Assembly (NCBI RefSeq): GCF_007197645.1
Contig: NZ_VKGK01000011.1
Location: 108,712-172,711 of the forward strand
Length of the DNA stretch: 64,000 bases
Direction: 5' to 3'
Origin: Shewanella hanedai
GTDB taxonomy: Bacteria; Pseudomonadota; Gammaproteobacteria; Enterobacterales; Shewanellaceae
The notes beneath the pieces were generated by a model, which was given only the letters and a program-made list of their open reading frames with translations, had not been told where the DNA came from and ran no database searches. The position numbers and the translations under genes are program-made. Below, in pieces: positions 36,801-44,480 of this stretch (positions are counted from its first letter, which is position 1; each line of letters begins with the position of its first letter).

Positions 36801-38602
36801 TCCTCAACATTGTAACCGGTTATCTGCGCCATATTTGGACTGGTATATAGCATCACAGATGTTCGCCAATCTTGGCTCAACCGATATCGAAACACCGCAC
36901 CTTGGATATTACTGACCATAGAACTAAACTGCGCCTGATTATTTTTAAGCTCTTTTCGCACTAGCTCTCTTTGAGTCACATCCAGCAATGAAAGGCGAAT
37001 GTCTTCTAGTTGACCTTGCTCATCTAATTTGGAAATAACGGTCATTGAGGCGTATCTCTTTACCCCGTCCGATCGAAAAAGCTCAACTCTGATATCCGAA
37101 GTTACCTCACCGGATAACACATGGGAAAACAACTCTTGGGTAAACTTTTTACTGTGTTTAATAACATCATTAAACGTAAGACGGGCAAACTCCTCACGTT
37201 CTCGACCGGTCAGTTTCGCAAAAGTCAGGTTATGTTTTATAAAGTTACCTTTGATGTCTAATGAGGCATAAGCGACCGGTGAATGCTCATAAAGATCCCA
37301 CAGGCGGGTCTCTCTTTCCTGTAACTCCATCGTGCGGGTTTTCACTCTATCCTCGAGTTTTTCGTTGACCCCTTTTAACTGTTCATGGATTCTGCGTCCT
37401 AACCAAACTGAACTCATAAAAATGATGCATACCAGCAAAACCACCACGGCAAACATGCTATAAACAATCCGCTGGAAGCTAGTATAATTTTTCTGAGCCT
37501 CTTTCAATGTGATTTCAGATACTATGCCAAAACCATATTTGTCACTCCAGCGCCATGCGCCAATCACCTCATCTCCCTTAAAATCGATGTAACCCGAGAA
37601 GTCCTGACCATCTAGATGCTCACTTATCTGCCGAGCACTTTCCGTGAGATGAACATTATTGCCTGACTCAAGCAGGACTTCAGTTTCTTGATACTTATTT
37701 GCAGGGATTTCAGAGATCAGGTTCAACACCGATGTTTCCCCTTTCTCTAGCAAACCAAGTTTAACTAACTTGTCATTAAAACGGCTTTCAGTGAGTAAAC
37801 GACCGTGATCATCAACAAAATATGAATCACCGGTTTCGCCGACATGAGCACTGCTTGTGAGCTTAGAGAACTCTAGATAAGGATTAATACGTAACGCTAG
37901 CACCGCAGAAATGGAGCCATCGACAAACTCAATTGGGCTTATCACGAACATGGTCGGGGTGTTCTCATCTAAATTGCCGCTAGGATCCATAAGCGCGACA
38001 TCTGAATGCATAGGCGGCGTTATCACTATCTCCCCTTTAAAAGCACTGGCTATTAATTCTGGATATTCAAGTTGAACCAAATTAATCAAACCTAAGTTTT
38101 CATCACGGTTTGACGCCAGATTGATACCATCTGATGAGATAATAAAGAAACCCATGGTGCCAAAAGGTTTGCTGTAGCGATAATATGCGGAGCGTGTCCA
38201 CTCCACATCAGAATCTAATAGCAGACTCTCTCTGTCTCTTGGTGCATTAAGGAGATCTTCCACATGACCATGGAGTATCGGGTTAAAAGCTACGCTTAAA
38301 ATGCGGTCTTCCCAACCTGCAACCCAAGCTTCAACAGCCGCATCAGCGACATCGACAACGCCTAGCAGAGATTGGCCACTCTTCTCTCTGTCATTTTTAT
38401 CCGCGACCACTAACCCAATTCTGGCAATCAAAAAGATGATGGTGACAAAAATGATCATCCCAGCTCCGGCCAAACGACCATATTGGGCATATCCAGAAAA
38501 CGTATCTTTATCTTTAATCGTTAATAGACGCAGTCGCCAAAATACAACACAGAGCGCAAGCAACATCAGCACTAGCAAAACTATTTGTAGTAATTTGTCC
38601 AT
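33863..38602 (-). CDS. Hybrid sensor histidine kinase with dCache, PAS, two REC and Hpt domains
   Basis: A 1579-residue membrane kinase. In order: two N-terminal membrane helices (about 5-25, 40-65), a periplasmic dCache-like sensor (about 70-385), a third helix (about 395-415), three PAS regions (about 440-820), HisKA with NMSHEIRTPMNAI (phospho-His H850), HATPase (ending ...TGLGLVISQN), REC1 with acceptor D1137 (LLDWKMPGMSG), REC2 with acceptor D1282 (MDCQMPVMDG), and a C-terminal Hpt with H1430 (VVHTLKGIAG). All catalytic residues are intact. It resembles BarA/ArcB-like phosphorelays, but the sensor is different. Output: the HD-GYP regulator 17 bp downstream. Confidence 0.93.
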   Translation of the reverse strand: MDKLLQIVLLVLMLLALCVVFWRLRLLTIKDKDTFSGYAQYGRLAGAGMIIFVTIIFLIARIGLVVADKNDREKSGQSLLGVVDVADAAVEAWVAGWEDRILSVAFNPILHGHVEDLLNAPRDRESLLLDSDVEWTRSAYYRYSKPFGTMGFFIISSDGINLASNRDENLGLINLVQLEYPELIASAFKGEIVITPPMHSDVALMDPSGNLDENTPTMFVISPIEFVDGSISAVLALRINPYLEFSKLTSSAHVGETGDSYFVDDHGRLLTESRFNDKLVKLGLLEKGETSVLNLISEIPANKYQETEVLLESGNNVHLTESARQISEHLDGQDFSGYIDFKGDEVIGAWRWSDKYGFGIVSEITLKEAQKNYTSFQRIVYSMFAVVVLLVCIIFMSSVWLGRRIHEQLKGVNEKLEDRVKTRTMELQERETRLWDLYEHSPVAYASLDIKGNFIKHNLTFAKLTGREREEFARLTFNDVIKHSKKFTQELFSHVLSGEVTSDIRVELFRSDGVKRYASMTVISKLDEQGQLEDIRLSLLDVTQRELVRKELKNNQAQFSSMVSNIQGAVFRYRLSQDWRTSVMLYTSPNMAQITGYNVEDFLGDTPKVNLFDLIHPADVDELSTQMESSRVDGTSLRADVRIIHASNIERYVQIRALFSINNLGVEEYLDVSIFDITEQKASEIKLHESENRLEVASGSAQLGMWDSFPLEGKVLINNVCATMLGYKITELCISEDKWSELKKGNRTWLGLIHRDDRQLYSELIEAHIIGEEDVYRQELRLLNRSGQYEWVLSIGKVFERDSRGRAIRVSGINMNIDAAKRLEKELELAKQKADSANKAKSDFLANMSHEIRTPMNAIIGMSHLALETELDRKQRNYIDKVNRSAESLLGIINDILDFSKIEAGKLDIEKIDFSLEDVLEDVSDLVGFKAEDKGIELLFHTDSSLPTYFSGDPLRLSQVLTNLSNNAIKFTEQGEVLIKVFAQSQTETSIELMFEITDTGIGMTKEQQLKLFKAFSQADSSTTRKHGGTGLGLVISQNLVALMGGAISFESQEGVGSCFKFTLPLTPAEVHETPKLDKVSLENINVLIVDDNANAREIFASMLEGHGLSFSLAANGQQAIRLLEQEGASYQLVLLDWKMPGMSGIETARAIQQSKLVQEQPKILMVTAYGKEELVDLANDIEFSGILTKPVTSSHLLNTMLEVLGRKVNKRSKSSAKEKMYRTALNQLAGAHILIVEDNDLNRELIVDLLSNNHITSVVAVNGQEALDFLEKETFDGVLMDCQMPVMDGYTATKIIRTMEGLSELPIIAMTANAMAGDREKAIASGMTDHIPKPINVQNTFITMANSIKPTNPIEPAETVATDSNTQVPLDEYNFEYIDAKSGLDRTQGDRALYEKILKRFSGSTDSFETDLTLALNHADTITAERVVHTLKGIAGTIGATELAAHTAELESYVKLISVADPNMLELESKLNQVREALTKVRNEIELYFDSSENITANQSPDEKTLSTSELQERLSKLDEMLENYEAEVGDFIFDELYFLRDGHFAKEFIELNKLVESYDFEAARAVVASILSSLNES

Positions 38603-38811
38603 ATTTATACCTAAAGAAAGAAGTCATGCTATTGACTGTCACGCTGCGACATCAGCAATTAAAAAAGATTTAATAATCAAATATACAAGATATTTTCACG
38701 GAAAGGGGGTTTAAGTATATAAATTGGATAGATACGCAGAATAATAAGCTAATTTACCTCCCTTATTCGCTATGAGAAAGAGAAAAGCACAAAGAATGAT
38801 GAGATAAAAAT

Positions 38812-38850
38812 GAGGGTTACAGACTTGGCGAATACCAAGTCGTAACCCTC
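38812..38850 (-). terminator. Terminator of the tricorn-like protease gene
   Basis: A 16-bp stem with one bulged A (GAGGGTTAC/GTAACCCTC and GACTTGG/CCAAGTC). On the minus strand the 3' arm is followed by ATTTTTATC. It lies about 170 bp beyond the protease stop codon; the rest of 38603-39018 holds nothing else supportable except a likely kinase promoter. Confidence 0.75.
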
Positions 38851-39018
38851 TAATATGCTAATAACAGACGAGGTGAAGGCCTGAGTACAACATCAACGCT
38901 TACTTCAAACTTTTACTGAATCGATAATAAAGGCAGTATTCAAACTCTCGAATACAACCCTGTTTACCAACTTTTAATGAATCCTGAAGCGGCACATTCA
39001 AAGTTTTTAATATTTTGA

Positions 39019-42000
39019 TTACTTAATGTCTTGCGCCATACCTCTTGCCGGAATAGGTTGAGCATTAAAAGGAAGCACGGGTTGCTGCACAAGCTCCTCT
39101 TTCAGGTAACTAATGGCTTTTTCTAACTGAGCATCTTGGCCGGTAAAAGTAGCATAAGGTAAGTTATCTACCTCGATATCAGGACTAACGCCTCGTCCTT
39201 CTAATACCCAACGTCCATCTACCGCGTATTGTGGATATTCAGCCACACGCGCCATCCCTTTATCCGTTAATGAATTTCGACCCGATAGCCATACGCCAGC
39301 ACCAGCGGTTTGCTTACCGATCAAAGGGGCAATTCCCAACGCTTTTATCCCCGCAGAGAAAGTCTCACCATCTGAATAGGTCAATTGATCGGTGAGAACC
39401 ACTAAATGACCACGAAAAGTCTGCTGCATATTGCCGCTCGGAGTACCTCTCGTCGGTTGCCAAAATGCCCAGGTACGACGCAGTAATTTTTCTATAATCC
39501 AGCTGTCAATATTGCCACCGCGATTACGGCGAACATCAATCACTAAGCCCTCTTTATCATAATTAGCGTAAAACTCACGGGCAAAACTGGCGATATCACC
39601 ACTGCCCATTGCGTACAAATGCAGATAACCAATTTTGCCATCACTTGCTTTACTCACTTTATCGCCATTGGCATTAACCCAATCTAAATACCTCAGCTTG
39701 GCATCACTGCGAATACTCACAGGCTTAACAATGATCTTGTGCTGCTTGCTGCCACGTTTTAGCGTGAGCAGAACTTGCTTATTAACTTGGTTGGTTAAAA
39801 AGCGCGTCACATCAGCTTGGTTTGTGACTGGTTTACCATTCACTGCAACGATAATATCGCCCACTTTGGCATCAACACCTATCTGCGCTAAAGGCGCAGC
39901 ATGGGAAGGCAGTTCAGGATCATTGGTATAAATATGGCTGATTTCTACCCCTATCTTAGTCTGAGCTAAACGGGCACCTAAGCTGGCAGCTTTTGCCATC
40001 TCACTGTCTTGTGGTAAATCGCCACCTCTAACTTGCGAGTGTAAGGAGTCCAATTCACCCATCATCTGTTTAAAAATGTCATTAAGCTCGTGGCGGTCGG
40101 TCAACCTATCAACCAGAGGCTGGTATTTGCTCTTAGTTGCCTGCCAATCAAGACCACGCATCTCTTTATCGAAAAAGGAATCTCGGTGCATTAACCAAGC
40201 ATCTTCAAACATCTGTTGCCACTCGAGTTCTGGCTCTATGGCTAATTGCCACTGACTGGTTTGAACTTTAGTATTGCTAAGATCTTTTGGGAGTTTATCG
40301 CCTGCATCCACAATCAACATATTTTGACCATCTTTACTGTGCTTGCGAATAAAGAGCTTTTTACCATCGGCCGATAAAGCATAGCTGCCAACATCGTCGG
40401 CAAATGTCTCTACTTTTGGCTTAAGTGAATCAAACTTAACCACTTTAAGACTCGGTACGCTGTTTTTACCCGGTGCTTTGTCAATAAAGTACAAGTTACT
40501 GTCATTGATTTGAAGGCTGGAGTAGTTACCAGAAGCGACAGGCACTTGCCATAAACGCTGATTGAGCCCATTCCAATCAACTTTTACCCTCTCCTTATCT
40601 GCTTTTTTGTCTTGATCGTCATCCTTAACAGATCCTGTCAACTCATTAGGTTGGCGAAATGGGAAGCTCGCATTTTTATCCAGTGCTAAGGCAAAAACTT
40701 CGGTGCGCTTATCAAACATAGGCCCCATATTACGATCGCCCCAAGGGGAAGTGGGCATTGAGCTAAATTGACGATCTGAGAGGAAATAGAGCCATTTACC
40801 ATCATCACTGAATGCGGGGGAATATGACTCATATTTATCACTTGTCAGTGTTTCGCTGCGATCATCATCCAGCGAATAAAGAACTATTTGAGGTCTAGGC
40901 TTGCCCAATTCGAACTTAGTAACGGCGATAAATTGGCTATCAGGAGACCAAACAACATCGGCATATGGACCTAACCCCTCACCTTGAGTAATGATTCTTT
41001 TAGTGCGATTTTTCTTTAAATCCAACAACCAGAGATCGCCGTTATAATCATCGGTCGCAATGTAACGCCCATCCGGTGATAGCTTGATATCCATGCGTAA
41101 GGTTGTGCCATCTTTCGTTAACTGTTTGGTTTCTTGGCCTCCATCAAGGGAAAAGCGCCAGATCTCTTGCTCTCCCGATGCATCACTGATTCCATAGGCC
41201 CACTTTCCATCCGAACTCAATACCGCGCCTCTAATTCGACTATTTCCAGGAAGAGTCAGTTCGATAAGACGAGAACCATCCGTGCCGGCAATGGCCACAT
41301 GACTTCTTGCTGTAATGACAACTTTATCACCCGCTGGCGATAATTGAGTTGAGGTCGCGTATTTCATTGGACTGTTAACCCAATGTGCACGGCGTTGAGG
41401 GAAATCAGAAATTAACTGAATATCCAGAGTTTGAGTTTCACGCTGACTAATATCAAACAACTTAATGTCTGCACCTTGCTGAAACACGATTTGGCCTTCA
41501 TGCAAACGTGCACCACGAACCTGCCACTCTTTGAATTGAGTCACTTGTTGTATATTGGTCCCATCAAGTGCCATCGACCAAAAGTTATCATTGCCATCGC
41601 TATCACTGACAAAAAAGAGACGGTTATCCCACAGCATAGGCTGACGAACCGATCCCTCATGGGTAGACGTGAGCCGTTGAGCTTCTATATCTGAATTCAA
41701 CTTATAACGCCAAAGCTCACCTCTGGCACCGCCACGATAAACCTTGGTATTATCGCCCGTGGTTTGCAGACCAAAGCGAGTAAAATAGAGATACTCCCCT
41801 TTTTCATCAATCACCCCTTCAATAGCATCTGCCAACGGAAGATCTTGGGTTTCTAAAGTCTGTGGATCAACACTTCTGAGCACCCAGTAGTTAGCAGGGC
41901 CAAAGGCATTATCGGTGGCGTAGAGCACTTCGCCAGTGGCAGTCCAGCCCTGAACTCGCACTCGGCTATTCTCGAAACTCACCCGTTTAGCCTGCCCACC

Positions 42001-42306
42001 CGTTATCGGGATCACGTAGACTTCGCTAGCACCAGCATAATTTGCAACATAGGCCACCCATTGACCATCTTTGGAGATCGTCGCCCCTAACTCCTCTGCA
42101 GGTAAGCTGGTTAAACGCTGGGCCTGCACTTGGTCCATCCGCTTTGTCCAAAGATCTCCCTCTGCAGTAAACACGAGAGTATTGCCACTCAGAGCGGGGG
42201 CACGGTAGTAACCAAGCTGTGCTGAAGAGTCCGATGCTATTGCGGTCGAAAGGTTAAGGCCGCCAAGCGCCATTAAGGTACAAACAAAAGGGAGGCTAAG
42301 TTTCAT
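39019..42306 (-). CDS. Tricorn-like periplasmic protease (S41 family)
   Basis: A 1095-residue exported peptidase. Signal peptide up to about residue 24 (LNLSTAIASDSSAQ). Residues about 30-550 are beta-propeller/PD40 repeats (DGKWAYGISDASGEQEIWRFSLDG; SPDGRYIATDDYNGDLWLLDL). Then a tricorn C1 helical region (FEDAWLMHRDSFFDKEMRG), a PDZ domain (KVGDIIVAVNGKPV) and the S41 catalytic domain with DVRRNRGGNIDSW and LTDQLTYSDGETFSAGIKAL carrying the candidate nucleophilic Ser. Such enzymes degrade peptides; here in the periplasm. Monocistronic. Confidence 0.9.
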   Translation of the reverse strand: MKLSLPFVCTLMALGGLNLSTAIASDSSAQLGYYRAPALSGNTLVFTAEGDLWTKRMDQVQAQRLTSLPAEELGATISKDGQWVAYVANYAGASEVYVIPITGGQAKRVSFENSRVRVQGWTATGEVLYATDNAFGPANYWVLRSVDPQTLETQDLPLADAIEGVIDEKGEYLYFTRFGLQTTGDNTKVYRGGARGELWRYKLNSDIEAQRLTSTHEGSVRQPMLWDNRLFFVSDSDGNDNFWSMALDGTNIQQVTQFKEWQVRGARLHEGQIVFQQGADIKLFDISQRETQTLDIQLISDFPQRRAHWVNSPMKYATSTQLSPAGDKVVITARSHVAIAGTDGSRLIELTLPGNSRIRGAVLSSDGKWAYGISDASGEQEIWRFSLDGGQETKQLTKDGTTLRMDIKLSPDGRYIATDDYNGDLWLLDLKKNRTKRIITQGEGLGPYADVVWSPDSQFIAVTKFELGKPRPQIVLYSLDDDRSETLTSDKYESYSPAFSDDGKWLYFLSDRQFSSMPTSPWGDRNMGPMFDKRTEVFALALDKNASFPFRQPNELTGSVKDDDQDKKADKERVKVDWNGLNQRLWQVPVASGNYSSLQINDSNLYFIDKAPGKNSVPSLKVVKFDSLKPKVETFADDVGSYALSADGKKLFIRKHSKDGQNMLIVDAGDKLPKDLSNTKVQTSQWQLAIEPELEWQQMFEDAWLMHRDSFFDKEMRGLDWQATKSKYQPLVDRLTDRHELNDIFKQMMGELDSLHSQVRGGDLPQDSEMAKAASLGARLAQTKIGVEISHIYTNDPELPSHAAPLAQIGVDAKVGDIIVAVNGKPVTNQADVTRFLTNQVNKQVLLTLKRGSKQHKIIVKPVSIRSDAKLRYLDWVNANGDKVSKASDGKIGYLHLYAMGSGDIASFAREFYANYDKEGLVIDVRRNRGGNIDSWIIEKLLRRTWAFWQPTRGTPSGNMQQTFRGHLVVLTDQLTYSDGETFSAGIKALGIAPLIGKQTAGAGVWLSGRNSLTDKGMARVAEYPQYAVDGRWVLEGRGVSPDIEVDNLPYATFTGQDAQLEKAISYLKEELVQQPVLPFNAQPIPARGMAQDIK

Positions 42307-42464
42307 GGGTAGCTCATTATTTTTATTTAATTTTTTATGAGCAACAAGGTAACAAAAAATAATGAATTCAACAGTAAAATATTGATCAATAATTATTAGG
42401 AAATGTGTACAAAGAGGCTAACTGACTATACTTAAAAAACAGTGTTCAATAATACGGGTTAAAT

Positions 42465-42941
42465 ATGGATCAAAATGAAAAGGATAATGCCGCAGTAAAG
42501 TCAGTATTGGAAGATATTGAAATTATGAATGACGCAGATTCCTTACCCATCAGACAAGACCCTATTATAGAAAAATTATTAAAAAAACTGCCGGACGATA
42601 TTGCCAATAGTTATACCGATAAACAACTTCAGGGCTTTAGAATCGCTTTAGGAGATCGCACTTGGGCAAGGCATTTTATTGATAATCGAGGCACACTCTC
42701 CTTCCCGTTTATACGCTGGCGTTTCTTCTACGTATTTCTACTGGGTAAAAACAAACGTGCTTTTACAAGACGCGAGAAGCATGCATCAATGCTGATGTTT
42801 GTCGGCTTAGTCTTGAGTTTTATCGTCATCAGTATGCTTATGGGTCTATTCACCATCTACATCCTCAAATCGGCGTTAGGTATCGATCTAATGGAAGGGT
42901 CATCCCTTGGTATATGGGATTGGTTTAAAGATCTGTTCTAA
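42465..42941 (+). CDS. Inner-membrane protein with GDRTWARH motif
   Basis: A 158-residue protein. The cytoplasmic N-terminal part contains LPDDIANSYTDKQLQGFRIALGDRTWARHFIDNRGTLSFPFIRWRFFYV, a motif I have seen in several gammaproteobacterial membrane proteins, then ARG/LYS residues (GKNKRAFTRREKHAS) and two hydrophobic segments in the C-terminal third (MLMFVGLVLSFIVISMLMGLFTIYI). Such proteins have been misannotated as EPSP synthase in some genomes; I see no enzyme motif here. Function unknown. Confidence 0.65.
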   Translation: MDQNEKDNAAVKSVLEDIEIMNDADSLPIRQDPIIEKLLKKLPDDIANSYTDKQLQGFRIALGDRTWARHFIDNRGTLSFPFIRWRFFYVFLLGKNKRAFTRREKHASMLMFVGLVLSFIVISMLMGLFTIYILKSALGIDLMEGSSLGIWDWFKDLF

Positions 42942-43010
42942 TACCCGTTCTACTCAGTATGTGAGCAGAACCCCCTTTCAATGCAAGGTGCATTGATAAG
43001 GAAGAAATAT

Positions 43011-43047
43011 AAAGCCCCTAACACCGCAAGGTACTAGGGGCTTTTTT
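43011..43047. terminator. Bidirectional terminator
   Basis: AAAGCCCCTA and TAGGGGCTTTTTT form a 10-bp stem around a 14-nt loop; it lies between the end of 42465-42941 and the anti-sigma gene, facing both. Confidence 0.8.
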
Positions 43048-43060
43048 CAATATCAATTAA

Positions 43061-43834
43061 TTACTTATCAGAGGCGGGTACGCTTGGTTTCGGCAGAGGA
43101 ATAATCACCTGTTCGCTTAGGGTTTTCCACCTTAAATGCTGGGGATGATCCTCATTTTTAAGCTGGGGATAGTTCTTGCGTATCTTAAGCACCAATTTCT
43201 CGGCCTCAACCCACTGCTCTTGCTTCACCAAGCTTTCAAGATGATTCACAGCCTGTTTGGCACTCACTACCGCATCACGTTGTGGCATCGTCTTGATAGG
43301 TTTGCTATCAGAGAGGGATTTTATTTTAGCCTTAACATCAGCATTACGCCCTTGAAGCGAAACATCTTTAGCGACCTCGGAGATCACATCCACCTGAATA
43401 ACCTCATTCTGAGCAGCCCCTTGTAATTGAACTTGCTGTTCATCCACGCTAGGTGCACTCATCATAGCCCTAGGCTCACTCTTGCGCAGCGTGACGGGTA
43501 ACTCCGACTCTTGAGCGTCTGCTTCCATCTGCATCATCACTGGCGCATAAGACTCATCACTCAATAGTTCCTGTGTCTCATCTTGGTTAATAAGCAGCAA
43601 AGTTGCCACAAACATCACCGAAGCGGCTGACGAAATTGGCCAGCGATGACGACGCCAGAAACTGTTGTCAACAACAACGAGATTATCCGCTTTCTTTGAT
43701 TGATTAGCACTTTTCGCTAACGACATGATAGCGTCATCCAACTCTGCACTGGGAGTTTCCTGCGCTTGAGCCCGGTACCAAAGCTTAATTTCAGCATCAA
43801 ATTCAGCAGGCTTATCTGCATTTTCATCTTTCAT
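43061..43834 (-). CDS. Putative anti-sigma factor
   Basis: A 257-residue single-pass membrane protein. The N-terminal cytoplasmic part (DAEIKLWYRAQAQETPSAELDDAIMSLAKS) would bind the sigma factor, one helix follows (WPISSAASVMFVATLLLI, about 71-88), then a periplasmic Gln/Val/Ala-rich region. No zinc-binding HxxxCxxC motif is visible, so this is not a ZAS-type. Identification rests on topology and on its 11-bp overlap with the ECF sigma gene. Confidence 0.65.
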   Translation of the reverse strand: MKDENADKPAEFDAEIKLWYRAQAQETPSAELDDAIMSLAKSANQSKKADNLVVVDNSFWRRHRWPISSAASVMFVATLLLINQDETQELLSDESYAPVMMQMEADAQESELPVTLRKSEPRAMMSAPSVDEQQVQLQGAAQNEVIQVDVISEVAKDVSLQGRNADVKAKIKSLSDSKPIKTMPQRDAVVSAKQAVNHLESLVKQEQWVEAEKLVLKIRKNYPQLKNEDHPQHLRWKTLSEQVIIPLPKPSVPASDK

Positions 43835-44444
43835 TTTCGACCTCCTGCCACTTATTCATCACACACGCTTTCAAACTCTGATTCGCATAACGGATACGGC
43901 TCTTGGTCGCTTCAAGCGAAATCCCCACCACTTCGGCAATGCCACCAGCGGTAAACCCGCCTTCCATATTAAGCAGCAAGGCCTCTTTTTGCACCGTAGG
44001 CAATAGAGAGATGCAGTGCTTAAGTAACTTCGCCTTAACTCCCTCTTCAAACTGGGTATCAGGAGCTTGAGTATCACTTGGTAACAACGAATCTGCATCT
44101 TGCTCTTCAGTAAATGCCTCACTGAAGAGATCGACCGGTTTTACCGCTCTAACATGATCAATAAGTAAGTTATGGGCAATTCGATATAACCAAGTGGTAA
44201 ACTTTGCACTCGTTTCATAGCTAGATGCCGCTTTAATCACTCGTCCCCAGGTCTCTTGATAGAGATCTTCTGCCAATTGAAGATCCCCTATCTGGCGAAC
44301 GAAATAGCGATATAAACCACCTTTATGTTTTTGATACAAAGACTCGAATGCCGACGTATCACCTTGTGAATATTGTGACATCAATTGTTGATCAACGTCA
44401 GCTTCTGCTCTTTCATTTAATGCTTCTGCCACAAGACTCTCCAA
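43824..44444 (-). CDS. ECF-type RNA polymerase sigma factor
   Basis: A 206-residue sigma-70 family factor. Region 2: YRYFVRQIGDLQLAEDLYQETWGRVIKAASSYETSAKFTTWLYRIAHNLLIDHVR, residues about 45-105. Region 4: LPTVQKEALLLNMEGGFTAGGIAEVVGISLEATKSRIRYANQSLKA, about 145-195. It lacks regions 1, 3 and 1.1. Operon order is VWA lipoprotein, this, anti-sigma-like gene (36 bp gap before it, 11 bp overlap after it). Target regulon unknown. Confidence 0.93.
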   Translation of the reverse strand: MESLVAEALNERAEADVDQQLMSQYSQGDTSAFESLYQKHKGGLYRYFVRQIGDLQLAEDLYQETWGRVIKAASSYETSAKFTTWLYRIAHNLLIDHVRAVKPVDLFSEAFTEEQDADSLLPSDTQAPDTQFEEGVKAKLLKHCISLLPTVQKEALLLNMEGGFTAGGIAEVVGISLEATKSRIRYANQSLKACVMNKWQEVENER

Positions 44445-44480
44445 ACAAATATCTTCTCCCCCAGCTATATCATTGGGGCT

